DNA from: Kitasatospora sp. MMS16-BH015
Lineage (GTDB): Bacteria > Actinomycetota > Actinomycetes > Streptomycetales > Streptomycetaceae
Assembly: GCF_002943525.1 (NCBI RefSeq)
Contig: NZ_CP025394.1
Coordinates: forward strand, 5,518,001-5,582,000
Reading direction: 5' to 3'
Length of the DNA: 64,000 nt
Position 1 is the stretch's first letter; each line of letters starts with the position of its first letter. The translations under genes were made by a program, and so were the position numbers. This document shows positions 7,584-15,977 of this stretch, piece after piece. The notes under the pieces were generated by a model. It saw only the letters and a program-made list of their open reading frames with translations, did not search any database and had not been told where the DNA came from.

Positions 7584-8996
7584 CTAGCCCGCACCGCCGA
7601 CGTGACCGGGCTTCCCGCCGCGGCCGACGTGACCGGGCTTCCCGCCGCGCCCGCGTTGGAGCGCCAGCACCGCCAGGCCGGCCGCCGCCCAGACCGCGCC
7701 GACCACCTGGGCGGTGTGCGCGGCCTCGACGATCACCGCCACGATCACGGCGATGCCGAGCACCGGCACCACCAGGTGTGGCAGCCAGGCCCGGGAGCCC
7801 TGCCGCACGGCGTACCAGCCGATCACCGAGGCGTGCAGCAGGGCGAAGGCGGCGAGTGCGCCGATGTCGACCACGGAGGTCAGCTGGTCCAGGCCGTCCT
7901 CGCGGCGGGCGGCCCAGAGCGCGGCCGCCAGGGTGACGGCGGCGGCGGTGAGCAGGGCGAGCCGCGGCACGCCCGAGCGCCGGTCGACCGTGCCGAGGCG
8001 GCGGGGCAGCCGGCCCTCCCGGCCCATCGCGAACAGCAGCCGACCGGCCGCCGCCTGCCCGGCCAGGGCGGCGAAGGCGGCGCCGATCGCCTTGCCGGCG
8101 GCGACCAGGGTGTGCAGCCAGTGCCCGATCCCGGTGTCCACGGCCTGGTAGAAGGCCGAGCCCTGGGCGGCCGGGTCGGCGGCCAGCTGCTGCGGGTCGA
8201 GCGGGTCGAGCAGCGCGGCCAGGTAGGTCTGGGCGACGAAGAGCAGCCCGGCCAGCGCCAGGCACCGGAGCACGGCGCGGGCCACCGCGGTCGAGGCGCC
8301 GACGGCCTCCTCGACGAAGGAGGCGATCGCGTCGAAGCCCAGGTAGGAGAGCACGGCGACCGAGACGGCCGAGAGCACGGCGCCGGCCGAGAAGGCGCCC
8401 ACCCCGGTCAGCGGCGTCCACCACCCGCGCACCGCACCGTCCCGGGCCAGCACCACCACGGCGGCCACTACGAAGACCGCGAGCACCGCCAGCTCCATCG
8501 CCAACACCGCGAAGCCCACGGCGGCGGCCGTCCGCACCCCGGCCAGGTTGAGCGCGGTGGTCACCAGCACGGCCAGCGCCGTCCAGACCCAGCGCGACAC
8601 GCCCGGCACCAGGGAGTTCAGCGCGATGCCGGCGAACAGGTACGCCACCGCCGGGATCAGCAGGTAGTCGAGCATCGCCAGCCACCCGGCCAGGAAGCCC
8701 GGGCCCTCGCCGAGCCCGGCCCGGGCGTAGGCGAAGACCGAACCGGTGCGCGGTACGGCCCGCACCATCTGGGCGTACGACAGCGCGGTGAACCCCATCG
8801 CCACGGTGGCCACCAGGTACACCGTGGCCACCGCGCCGTGGCTCTTGGCGGCCAGCACGCCGTACACCCCGACCGGGGCCATCGGGGCGATGAAGAGCAA
8901 CCCGTAGACCATGAGGTCGCGCACCCCGAGCGTGCGGCGCAGCCCGCCCTGCTCGCCCGTCGCTCCGGCGGTGGCCCGACCCTGCTCGCTGCTCAT
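7584..8996 (-). CDS. APC-superfamily amino acid permease
   Basis: Predicted inner-membrane amino acid or amine transporter, about 12 transmembrane helices. The 470-aa product begins with a short cytosolic tail (GGLRRTLGVRDLMVYGLLFIAPMAPVGVYG). Helix 1 is followed by the FTALSYAQMVRAVPRTGSVFAYARAGLG segment typical of APC carriers, and a later AIGAAFAALAGQAAAGRLLFAMGREGRLPRRLG loop. The C-terminus is odd: it ends in two copies of a GRGGKPGHV nonapeptide encoded by a 27-bp tandem repeat (7599-7652). Substrate cannot be predicted. The start at 8996 is divergent from ispH with 140 bp between. Confidence 0.88.
   Translation of the reverse strand: MSSEQGRATAGATGEQGGLRRTLGVRDLMVYGLLFIAPMAPVGVYGVLAAKSHGAVATVYLVATVAMGFTALSYAQMVRAVPRTGSVFAYARAGLGEGPGFLAGWLAMLDYLLIPAVAYLFAGIALNSLVPGVSRWVWTALAVLVTTALNLAGVRTAAAVGFAVLAMELAVLAVFVVAAVVVLARDGAVRGWWTPLTGVGAFSAGAVLSAVSVAVLSYLGFDAIASFVEEAVGASTAVARAVLRCLALAGLLFVAQTYLAALLDPLDPQQLAADPAAQGSAFYQAVDTGIGHWLHTLVAAGKAIGAAFAALAGQAAAGRLLFAMGREGRLPRRLGTVDRRSGVPRLALLTAAAVTLAAALWAARREDGLDQLTSVVDIGALAAFALLHASVIGWYAVRQGSRAWLPHLVVPVLGIAVIVAVIVEAAHTAQVVGAVWAAAGLAVLALQRGRGGKPGHVGRGGKPGHVGGAG
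7599..7652. repeat. 27-bp tandem repeat, two copies, in the permease C-terminus
   Basis: GACGTGACCGGGCTTCCCGC CGCGGCC-type units at 7599-7625 and 7626-7652 are nearly identical. Being a multiple of three, a change in copy number would lengthen or shorten the permease tail without a frameshift. Confidence 0.75.
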
Positions 8997-9136
8997 GGGC
9001 CAAGTCTGGTCACTTCCGCCCGTTCCGGCCGTCCCGCCTCGCGGGGCCCGTCCGTTTCGGTCGTCCTGGCGCGCCCGGCGCGTGCGTTTCGGCCGCCCGG
9101 TCCTGGGGGCCCGGGACTGTCCGTACCATGGGAGCC

Positions 9137-10111
9137 ATGTCCACCACCGCTCAGCGCCGCGTCCTGCTCGCCGCCCCCCGGGGCTACTGCGCCGGGGTCG
9201 ACCGCGCCGTCATCGCCGTGGAGAAGGCCCTGGAGCAGTACGGGGCCCCGATCTACGTCCGCAAGGAGATCGTCCACAACAAGTACGTCGTGCAGACCCT
9301 GGAGAAGCAGGGCGCGATCTTCGTCGACGAGACGGAGGAGGTGCCCGAGGGCTCGATCGTGGTCTTCTCGGCGCACGGCGTCGCCCCCGCCGTCCACGAC
9401 GAGGCGAAGGCCGGCAAGCTCGCCACCATCGACGCGACCTGCCCCCTGGTCACCAAGGTGCACAAGGAAGCGGTCCGCTTCGCCGACGAGGACTTCGACA
9501 TCCTGCTGGTGGGCCACGAGGGCCACGAGGAGGTCATCGGCACCATGGGCGAGGCGCCGGACCGGATCCACCTGGTGGACGGGCCCGAGGACGTCGCCAA
9601 CGTGCAGGTCCGCGACGAGAGCAAGGTCGTCTGGCTCTCCCAGACCACCCTCTCGGTGGACGAGACGATGGCCACCGTCGGCGAGCTCAAGAAGCGCTTC
9701 CCGCTGCTCACCAGCCCGCCGAGCGACGACATCTGCTACGCGACCCAGAACCGCCAGGTGGTGGTCAAGCAGATCGCCCCGCAGACCGACCTGCTGATCG
9801 TGGTCGGCTCCAAGAACTCCTCCAACTCCGTCCGCCTGGTCGAGGTCGGCCTGGAGTACGGCGCCAAGGCGGCCCACCTGGTCGACTTCGCCGACGAGAT
9901 CGAGGAGAGCTGGCTGGAGGGCGTCACCACGGTCGGGCTGACCAGCGGCGCCTCGGTGCCGGAGATCCTGGTCCAGGGCGTGCTCGCCTTCCTCGCGGAG
10001 CGCGGCTTCGCCGACGTGGAGACGGTCAAGACCGCCGAGGAGCACCTGATCTTCTCGCTGCCCAAGGAGCTGCGCCGCGACCTCCGCGCGGAGGCGGCCG
10101 GCAAGGTCTGA
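9137..10111 (+). CDS. ispH: 4-Hydroxy-3-methylbut-2-enyl diphosphate reductase
   Basis: Last step of the MEP (non-mevalonate) isoprenoid pathway: reduces HMBPP to isopentenyl and dimethylallyl diphosphate with a 4Fe-4S cluster. The cluster cysteines are visible in PRGYCAGVDRA, IDATCPLVTKVH and SDDICYATQNRQ. Further signatures are SAHGVAP, LVGHEGHEEVIGTMGE, VGSKNSSNSVRLVEV and GLTSGASVPE. Length (324 aa) is normal. The ATG at 9137 (MSTTAQ) fits a leaderless message because a TACCAT -10-like box lies at 9124-9129; the ATG at 9128 (MGAMS) is the alternative. It is followed by a hairpin terminator. Confidence 0.96.
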   Translation: MSTTAQRRVLLAAPRGYCAGVDRAVIAVEKALEQYGAPIYVRKEIVHNKYVVQTLEKQGAIFVDETEEVPEGSIVVFSAHGVAPAVHDEAKAGKLATIDATCPLVTKVHKEAVRFADEDFDILLVGHEGHEEVIGTMGEAPDRIHLVDGPEDVANVQVRDESKVVWLSQTTLSVDETMATVGELKKRFPLLTSPPSDDICYATQNRQVVVKQIAPQTDLLIVVGSKNSSNSVRLVEVGLEYGAKAAHLVDFADEIEESWLEGVTTVGLTSGASVPEILVQGVLAFLAERGFADVETVKTAEEHLIFSLPKELRRDLRAEAAGKV

Positions 10112-10136
10112 CCCGTCCGCACCCGGGATCCGACGG

Positions 10137-10164
10137 CGCGAGGGGCCCACCCGGGCCCCTCGCG
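10137..10164 (+). terminator. Terminator after ispH
   Basis: CGCGAGGGGCCC and GGGCCCCTCGCG form a 12-bp perfect stem with a 4-nt loop, followed by CTTTCT. It begins 26 nt after the ispH stop codon. Confidence 0.85.
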
Positions 10165-10287
10165 CTTTCTCGTGTTCGGGGAGCGGCGGCTCCCGTCGGC
10201 TCGTACCTTTGTGCACAGGCTGTGGACAGCCGACGGGCCGTCGGACGGCCGGTGCGGTGGATGACGGACGACGGAGGGCGGCAGGGC

Positions 10288-11046
10288 GTGGGCGAGGCGA
10301 CGGCAGTCTTCGGCGTGGACATCGGCGGCTCGGGCATCAAGGGCGCGCCGGTCGACGTGGAGCGCGGGGCGCTGGCCGAGGAGCGGTACAAGGTGCTGAC
10401 CCCGCAGCCGGCCTCCCCGGAGTCGGTGGTGGACGCCGTCCGGGAGGTGGTCCGCCACTTCGACCACCGGGGGCCGGTCGGGCTCACCTTCCCCGGCGTG
10501 GTGGTCGGCGGCCACACCCGGACCGCCGCCAACGTGGACAAGGGCTGGATCGGCCAGGACGCGGCCGGGCTCTTCCAGGACGCGCTGGGGCTGCCGGCGG
10601 TCGTGCTCAACGACGCGGACGCGGCGGGGATCGCGGAGATGGCGCACGGCGCGGGCAAGGGACGCTCGGGCGTGGTCCTCGTCCTCACCTTCGGCACCGG
10701 CATCGGCAGCGCGCTCTTCACCGACGGCGCCCTCGTCCCCAACACCGAGCTGGGCCACCTCGAACTCCGGGGGAAGGACGCCGAACGCCGGGCCTCCTCG
10801 GCCGCGCGCGAACGCCACGACCTGACCTGGCCCGAGTGGGCCGTCCGGGTGGACGAGTACCTCGACCTGGTGGACCGGCTGTTCTCGCCGCAGCTGATCG
10901 TGATCGGGGGCGGGGTGAGCCGCAAGCACGACAAGTTCCTGCCGCTGCTGAAGGAGCGGGAGGCGGAGGTGGTGCCGGCGATGCTGCGGAACGACGCGGG
11001 GATCGTGGGGGCGGCGATGGCCGCGGGGGCCGCCGCCGTCAGGTGA
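10288..11046 (+). CDS. ppgK: Polyphosphate glucokinase (ROK family)
   Basis: Phosphorylates glucose using polyphosphate (and usually ATP) in the cytosol. The product has the N-terminal phosphate-binding loop FGVDIGGSGIKGAPVDV, the catalytic-Asp region VVLNDADAAGIAEMAHG, and LTFGTGIGSALFTDGALVPNTELGHLEL, which is characteristic of PpgK rather than other ROK kinases. A late LIVIGGGVSRKHDKFLPLL strand follows. I prefer the GTG at 10288 (252 aa) because GGAGG lies 10 nt upstream; the in-frame ATG at 10261 (MTDDGGRQG) would add nine residues. It follows ispH, an arrangement I recall from other streptomycetes. Confidence 0.92.
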   Translation: MGEATAVFGVDIGGSGIKGAPVDVERGALAEERYKVLTPQPASPESVVDAVREVVRHFDHRGPVGLTFPGVVVGGHTRTAANVDKGWIGQDAAGLFQDALGLPAVVLNDADAAGIAEMAHGAGKGRSGVVLVLTFGTGIGSALFTDGALVPNTELGHLELRGKDAERRASSAARERHDLTWPEWAVRVDEYLDLVDRLFSPQLIVIGGGVSRKHDKFLPLLKEREAEVVPAMLRNDAGIVGAAMAAGAAAVR

Positions 11047-11179
11047 CGGATGGCCGACTGGTATCCAGTATCGCGCTGACAGTTTTCGTCATCTGTCATC
11101 CGTTAGGTGACGATGGTCAGCGGTCAGCGCGCATCGCTCGTCTGTCGTCGCTCGTCCGTCCTCTGCCGTCCCGCGACTG

Positions 11180-11875
11180 TCAGCTGATCTGCCGGCCCCG
11201 GCGGAAGCGGCGCTGGGCGACGAAACGGGCCGCCACGATCGCGGCGGCCAGCGCCGTGCCCGTGAACAGCCAGCCGGCGCGCAGGGCGAGACCGCTCGCC
11301 AGGGCCACCACCTGGGCCGTGATCCCGGAGGCCGAGACCGGCCCGAGCAGCAGCAGGGCCAGTGCGAAGGCGATCGGGCCGCTGATCGGCGCGGCCGGCA
11401 GATCGGCCGGCCGGACGCGGACGGCCACCTGGAAGCAGACCACCACGTACCCGAGCCCGAACAGCACCCCGAGCCCGTCGAAGAGCAGCCGGTCCACCGC
11501 CGCGACCGCGAGCGTGCCGCCCACCGCGAGCACCCCGGTGCCGACGGCCGTCAGCCGGGCCGGCCGCCCGCTGCCGCCGCGCCGCTGCTCCCGCGCGGCG
11601 GGCCCGAACGGCAGCCGCAGCCGCAGCCGCAGCGGCGCCGTCGGCCCGCCGACCCGCTCGCGATCCCGGTCCCGCTCGCCGGCACGTTCACCGGTGCGTT
11701 CGTTGGGGCGCACACTCCGGCGTTCCCCGGTGCCCGCCGACGGGCCGCCGGGTTCGGCGGGCGCGGCGGGGCTCGGTACGGCGGCCTCGGCCGCGCCTGC
11801 TGGCTTGCGGCGTCTGGGCCCGGGCGGCTGGGTACGGATGCTCTGCTCCACCTGCCCAACGTACGGTCCGATCAT
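11180..11875 (-). CDS. DUF6542 integral membrane protein
   Basis: Function unknown. The 231-aa product starts at the ATG at 11875 (MIGPYVGQVEQS). About 105 N-terminal residues are Pro/Arg/Glu-rich and probably disordered in the cytosol (RRKPAGAAEAAVP, then ERTGERAGERDRDRE). The rest has four likely transmembrane helices (LTAVGTGVLAVGGTLAVAAVD, VLFGLGYVVVCFQVAV, ISGPIAFALALLLLGPVSA, LFTGTALAAAIVAARFVA) and a short basic tail. It lies divergently next to ychF, which is the usual place of DUF6542 genes as I recall. The frame is open much farther upstream through ychF, but that part is antisense shadow. Confidence 0.78.
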   Translation of the reverse strand: MIGPYVGQVEQSIRTQPPGPRRRKPAGAAEAAVPSPAAPAEPGGPSAGTGERRSVRPNERTGERAGERDRDRERVGGPTAPLRLRLRLPFGPAAREQRRGGSGRPARLTAVGTGVLAVGGTLAVAAVDRLLFDGLGVLFGLGYVVVCFQVAVRVRPADLPAAPISGPIAFALALLLLGPVSASGITAQVVALASGLALRAGWLFTGTALAAAIVAARFVAQRRFRRGRQIS

Positions 11876-12083
11876 CGCCACACTGTGTAATGGCCGCATT
11901 CGGCCGCACCCGTGTCTCCGAACGGAGCAACACTCCACCCGTCCGGCGTAGCCCCGGGGTCCCGCACGGCCCGAGCAGACCGAAGAACCGATCATCCGTC
12001 GCATCACTCCCACGGGGTCCCCAGGTCCGGTCGGGGTGCACCTGGGCGTGGCTCCGGAGTTCACCGCTTCGGCCTGACGGCTC

Positions 12084-12128
12084 CCCCGTACGGGCGGGCC
12101 GTAGACTGGGGTCTCGGCCCGTACGGGG
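12084..12128. promoter_or_regulatory. ychF promoter region framed by a 12-bp inverted repeat
   Basis: CCCCGTACGGGC (12084-12095) and GCCCGTACGGGG (12117-12128) are perfect inverted repeats 21 bp apart. Between them lies TAGACT (12102-12107), a good -10 box, placing the start of transcription about 50-55 nt before ychF. A repressor site or a 5' hairpin are both possible; no clear -35 is seen. Confidence 0.4.
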
Positions 12129-12166
12129 CCGCTTCGACCCCCTCCAAGCCCACGGGACTGCGCTTC

Positions 12167-13240
12167 ATGTCGCTCACGATCGGAATCGTCGGCCTGCCGA
12201 ACGTCGGCAAGTCGACCCTTTTCAACGCCCTGACCAAGAACGACGTGCTGGCGGCCAACTACCCGTTCGCCACCATCGAGCCGAACGTCGGCGTGGTCGG
12301 CGTGCCGGACGCGCGCCTCGGCAAGCTGGCCGAGATCTTCGGTTCGCAGCGCATCCTCCCGGCCACCGTCGACTTCGTCGACATCGCGGGCATCGTCCGC
12401 GGCGCCAGCGTGGGTGAGGGCCTGGGCAACAAGTTCCTCGCCAACATCCGTGAGTCGGACGCGATCTGCCAGGTCATCCGGGCCTTCGTCGACCCGGACG
12501 TGGTGCACGTGGACGGCAAGGTCTCGCCCAAGGATGACATCGAGACCATCAACACCGAGCTGATCCTCGCCGACCTCCAGTCGATCGAGAAGGTCCTCCC
12601 GCGCCTGCAGAAGGAGGCCCGCCTCAAGAAGGAGTCGGCAGCCACCCTGGCCGCCGCCGAGGCCGCCCAGAAGGTCCTGGAGAGCGGCAAGACCCTCTTC
12701 GAGGTCGGCTTCGACGCCGCCTCCGTCCGTGAGCTGCACCTGCTCACCACCAAGCCCTTCCTCTACGTCTTCAACGTGGACGAGGACGAGCTGGTCGACG
12801 AGGCCTTCAAGGAGGAGCAGCGCGCCCTGGTCGCCCCGGCCGAGGCCATCTTCCTCAACGCCAAGATCGAGTCTGAGCTGATCGGCATGGAGGAGGACGA
12901 GGCCCTCGAACTCCTCCAGTCCATGGGTCAGGAGGAGACCGGCATGGCCACCCTCGGCCGCGTCGGCTACGAGACCCTCGGCCTCCAGAGCTACCTGACC
13001 GCCGGCCCCAAGGAGACCCGGGCCTGGACGATCAAGAAGGGCGCCACCGCCCCCGAGGCCGCCGGAGTCATCCACACCGACTTCCAGAAGGGCTTCATCA
13101 AGGCCGAGGTCATCTCCTTCGACGACCTCGTCGAGTGCGGCTCCATCGCCGAGGCCCGCTCGAAGGGCAAGGCCCGCATCGAGGGCAAGGAGTACGTCAT
13201 GCAGGACGGCGACGTGGTGGAGTTCCGCTTCAACGTCTGA
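12167..13240 (+). CDS. ychF: Redox-regulated ATPase YchF (Obg-like GTPase family)
   Basis: Ribosome-associated P-loop ATPase of the translation-factor class. The 357-aa product starts MSLTIGIVGLPNVGKSTLF, with Walker A GLPNVGKS (residues 9-16); the G2/G3 region NYPFATIEPNVGVV and VDFVDIAGIVRGASVGEGLGNKFL; the coiled-coil arm (residues about 140-200); and the C-terminal TGS domain ending IAEARSKGKARIEGKEYVMQDGDVVEFRFNV. In place of the GTP-specific NKxD motif it has FLYVFNVDED, typical of the ATP-preferring YchF group. The ATG at 12167 is chosen because the conserved N-terminus begins there. A hairpin terminator follows. Confidence 0.96.
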   Translation: MSLTIGIVGLPNVGKSTLFNALTKNDVLAANYPFATIEPNVGVVGVPDARLGKLAEIFGSQRILPATVDFVDIAGIVRGASVGEGLGNKFLANIRESDAICQVIRAFVDPDVVHVDGKVSPKDDIETINTELILADLQSIEKVLPRLQKEARLKKESAATLAAAEAAQKVLESGKTLFEVGFDAASVRELHLLTTKPFLYVFNVDEDELVDEAFKEEQRALVAPAEAIFLNAKIESELIGMEEDEALELLQSMGQEETGMATLGRVGYETLGLQSYLTAGPKETRAWTIKKGATAPEAAGVIHTDFQKGFIKAEVISFDDLVECGSIAEARSKGKARIEGKEYVMQDGDVVEFRFNV

Positions 13241-13248
13241 CCGACTGC

Positions 13249-13299
13249 CGGAAAAGGCCGCCCGCTCCCGCGAAAGCTCGGAGGCGGACGGCCTTTCCG
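13249..13299 (+). terminator. Terminator after ychF
   Basis: CGGAAAAGGCCG and CGGCCTTTCCG pair to close a long stem with a further CCGCtcc/ggaGGCGG inner part, starting 9 nt after the ychF stop. It also marks the left boundary of the accessory stretch that follows. Confidence 0.8.
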
Positions 13300-13515
13300 T
13301 TTCCACAGGCCCGGAAGGGTGCTGCGAGCGCTAACTCCATACCTGGCACGGCTGTTCATGAGCTAGCGTTGTCCCGCACCGCGTCTGTCCTCCAGCAGGA
13401 CATGCGCGACGCGCCTGCGCGGGCTCTTCGGGGTCGGTGACGAAGCCTTGCGGTGTGTTCCCGGTGGGAGCCATCCGGCCTCGCCATCGGTTCAACCCGA
13501 AGAGGACGTGCTCAA

Positions 13516-13644
13516 ATGGCTTCCGTCGAGCATAAGACCAAGCGCCACAGTTGGGTTAGCGATGTCCTGGTGGGCATTGCGGCGAGTTTCGGCTCGAACC
13601 TGCTGTGGACGCTGGCGCAGATCGTGGTGCACCGTCTCGGCTGA
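13516..13644 (+). CDS. 42-aa single-helix membrane peptide (DUF6408-like?)
   Basis: Short ORF starting ATG at 13516 after a GAAGAGGA purine stretch. The product has a basic head (MASVEHKTKRHSW) and one amphipathic/hydrophobic helix (VLVGIAASFGSNLLWTLAQIVV) ending HRLG. It resembles short DUF6408-type streptomycete proteins from memory; that match needs checking. A strong hairpin terminator follows immediately, so it seems to be its own transcription unit. It lies directly before the nuclease-helicase pair; a role as membrane-acting toxin, effector or leader-associated peptide is only speculation. Confidence 0.55.
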   Translation: MASVEHKTKRHSWVSDVLVGIAASFGSNLLWTLAQIVVHRLG

Positions 13645-13655
13645 GCCGAGCGGCG

Positions 13656-13679
13656 GGGCGGGCCTCCAGGGGCCCGCCC
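13656..13679 (+). terminator. Terminator after the 42-aa peptide gene
   Basis: GGGCGGGCC and GGCCCGCCC form a 9-bp perfect stem with a 6-nt loop, 12 nt after the stop codon, followed by TTC. It separates the peptide gene from the promoter of the nuclease-helicase gene. Confidence 0.8.
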
Positions 13680-13699
13680 TTCACCGTGCCAGGTCCGGG

Positions 13700-13808
13700 T
13701 AATCTACGGGTTGTCATTGCGGTCCGCCGGGCTTCCTCTCTGCATCGACAGAGTCATGAGGGACATGCCCCCACCCGCACGAGTCATTCGTGCCCCGGGG
13801 GTCCCCTC
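13700..13808 (+). promoter_or_regulatory. Promoter and structured 5' leader of nuclease-helicase 1
   Basis: TAATCT (13700-13705) is a plausible -10 box. The leader holds hairpin 1, CTCTG-6 nt-CAGAG (13738-13753), the block GGACATGCC, and hairpin 2, GCACGA-5 nt-TCGTGC (13777-13793). GGGGG then lies at 13797-13801, 7 nt before a TTG start. The same order of elements precedes the second paralogue. In hairpin 1 the stem bases differ between copies but still pair (CTCTG/CAGAG versus GCTCC/GGAGC), which supports real RNA structure. Hairpin 2 just ahead of the ribosome-binding site could control translation. Confidence 0.6.
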
Positions 13809-15866
13809 TTGCTACTCCAACTGTCCGCAGCCGAACTCGGTCCCCTCGTCACCGCGCGGTCCGGGGCGGTGAATTCCCCGCTCACCGAGCGGCTGGTCAG
13901 CGAGCACTCCAGGATCAAGGACAGAGAAGCCCAGGCCAGTGACATCAGAGCCTGGAACAACAGTATTCCGGTGGTGGTCAGGGCCCTGCTGGAGTGCGGC
14001 CTTGGCGAGGTCGAGGTCCAGGTCGAGGTCGACCTGCCCCACACCAGCTCCGCAGTCGATCTGGTGCTCTGCGGTCAGCATCCTGGAACGGGCGAGGACT
14101 CCTACCTCGCGGTCGAGTTGAAGCAGGTGCGGCACGCGACGGTAGACCCGCGTTGTCCGATCGCTTTCGACCTCGGTTTCGGCGGCCCCAGGAACAGCTT
14201 GCACCCGGTACGGCAGATCCAGCGCTACTGCGAGTACATGATGCGCTATCTGCCTCATCTCCGAGAGAGCGAAGACCGGTTGATGGGGGTTGCGCTGCTC
14301 CACAACGCGCGGGACGAGGATGTGGCAGAGCTGTTCGACCTACCCGAGACCGACCACGGGTTCCTCTACACACTCGACGACATCGACCGATTCCGGCGTG
14401 TCCTCACGTCGAGATTCACCGCTGCCTCCGGTAAGCGGGCCGCGCACGCCTTGGAGAATGCTCGCCGCGAGCCGCTGCGCAAGGTCACCGACGTGGCGCG
14501 GCACCGGTCCGTCACCGGCGGTGGGCTCGTTCTGCTCGATGAGCAGTACGTTGCGGCCGATCGGATCATCCGCTACCTGCAGCGGGCCGCACTGCCCGCC
14601 AACTTCGACGCCGAGTTGTTCCACGACAACCGTACGGTCCATGATCCTGTCCCCGAGACCGAGGGCAAACGGGTCTTCATCCTGCGCGGCGGTCCCGGCA
14701 GCGGGAAGAGTGCCGTGGCATTGGAACTGCAGCGAGTGCTGGGACTCAAAGGCCAGGAGGCTGTGCTGGCCAGTGGATCCCACGCGTACACGGAGACCCT
14801 GCGCGACATTATGATCGGTACGGCGCGGCGGGGGCAGGTTGCGGGGAAGACCAGGACGGCAAAGAGGCTGTACCGCTACTTCAACAGCTTCACCAAGACT
14901 GCACCGAACAGTGTCGGGGTCCTGATCTGCGACGAGGCACATCGCATGCGGCGCAACTCGACGGACCGGTACACCCCGAAAGAGCTCCGTGACGACGACC
15001 GGCCACAGGCGATCGAGTTGATCAGAGCGGCGAAGGTCCCGGTGTTCCTGCTCGACGACCACCAGTCCATCCGGCCCGACGAGGTGGGGACCGCCGACTA
15101 TCTCAAGGAGCTCGCCGAGGACAACGGTTGCGTAGTCGAAGTGACCGAGCTGGAGGGGACCTTCAGGGCCGGCGGGAGCAGGCGGTACCAGCAGTGGGTC
15201 CAGCGGTTGTTGGGTCTGACGGTCTCCGACCCGGTGCCCTGGCGACCGGACGGGCGGATGGAGCTGCTAGTTGCGGACAGCCCGGATCACCTGGAGGAGT
15301 TCATTCGGATTCGTCACCACGAGGGGGCATCGGCTCGAATCACCGCAGGGTTCTGCTGGCCGTGGAGCAAGCCGGTCGACGGTCAACTCGTCGACGACGT
15401 GGACATCGAGGGCTGGCGTCAGCCGTGGAACGTGAAGCCGACGTACAGCGTGTCGCACGCGCCGAAGTCGGACTTGTGGGCTACCGATGACCGCGGTATC
15501 GGACAGATCGGCTGCGTCTACACGGCACAGACCTTCGAGTACGACTGGAACGGCGTCATCATCGGACCGGACCTCCTGTTTCGGGACGGGAAGTTCAAGG
15601 TGAACCGCATGGCGTCCTGTGACCCGGCTTTCGGCCCCAAGGTCGACGACGACGTTGTCGACAGATGTATTCGCAACGCCTACCACGTGCTCCTCACCCG
15701 GGGTGTCCACGGCACGGTGGTCCACGCCGTGGACCAGGCCACCCAGAACGAGCTGCGCCGGTTGATCCCAGGGACCATCAGTATGCAGAACTCCAAAGGC
15801 GGCCCGTCGAAACTCACTGCGGAAGGATCAGCGGTGCCCCCTGCCTACCGACGGCACGGCGGGTAG
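13809..15866 (+). CDS. RecB-like nuclease fused to DUF2075 helicase, paralogue 1
   Basis: Predicted DNA- or RNA-processing enzyme of 685 aa; no characterised function known to me. The N-terminus has PD-(D/E)xK-type residues: D84 in SSAVDLVLCG, E103-x-K105 in AVELKQ, and the RecB-type QxxxY in RQIQRYCEYM. Walker A is GGPGSGKS (294-301) and Walker B LICDEAHRM with D375-E376. The later LLDDHQSIRP, TFRAGGS, YTAQTFEYDW and YHVLLTRG segments resemble SF1 helicase motifs III-VI, as in DUF2075. I choose the TTG at 13809 because the leader before the paralogue is homologous and only this start stays in frame in both. Codon use is less GC-extreme than in the flanking core genes, suggesting transfer. 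Defence is an inference. Confidence 0.8.
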   Translation: MLLQLSAAELGPLVTARSGAVNSPLTERLVSEHSRIKDREAQASDIRAWNNSIPVVVRALLECGLGEVEVQVEVDLPHTSSAVDLVLCGQHPGTGEDSYLAVELKQVRHATVDPRCPIAFDLGFGGPRNSLHPVRQIQRYCEYMMRYLPHLRESEDRLMGVALLHNARDEDVAELFDLPETDHGFLYTLDDIDRFRRVLTSRFTAASGKRAAHALENARREPLRKVTDVARHRSVTGGGLVLLDEQYVAADRIIRYLQRAALPANFDAELFHDNRTVHDPVPETEGKRVFILRGGPGSGKSAVALELQRVLGLKGQEAVLASGSHAYTETLRDIMIGTARRGQVAGKTRTAKRLYRYFNSFTKTAPNSVGVLICDEAHRMRRNSTDRYTPKELRDDDRPQAIELIRAAKVPVFLLDDHQSIRPDEVGTADYLKELAEDNGCVVEVTELEGTFRAGGSRRYQQWVQRLLGLTVSDPVPWRPDGRMELLVADSPDHLEEFIRIRHHEGASARITAGFCWPWSKPVDGQLVDDVDIEGWRQPWNVKPTYSVSHAPKSDLWATDDRGIGQIGCVYTAQTFEYDWNGVIIGPDLLFRDGKFKVNRMASCDPAFGPKVDDDVVDRCIRNAYHVLLTRGVHGTVVHAVDQATQNELRRLIPGTISMQNSKGGPSKLTAEGSAVPPAYRRHGG

Positions 15867-15977
15867 CCTTGACGGCGTCGTCGCTGCGGCCCGCCGGGCT
15901 TCCGCTCCACCCGTCGGAGCACTCACGGACATGCCTCCACCCGCACGAGTACCTTCGTGCTGTCCTGGGGGCATTCC
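15864..15977 (+). promoter_or_regulatory. Promoter and structured 5' leader of nuclease-helicase 2
   Basis: A second copy of the leader. The -10-like TAGCCT (15864-15869) overlaps the stop codon of paralogue 1. Hairpin 1 is GCTCC-7 nt-GGAGC (15904-15920); the block GGACATGCC is repeated; hairpin 2 is GCACGA-6 nt-TCGTGC (15943-15960), identical in stem to the first copy. GGGGG at 15966-15971 precedes the TTG at 15978. So each paralogue carries its own promoter and leader and need not be co-transcribed. Confidence 0.6.

Noticed and set aside
5460..9797. A 1445-codon plus-strand open frame
   Set aside because: Antisense to xseB, xseA and the permease, all of which have clear family motifs; shadow of high GC.
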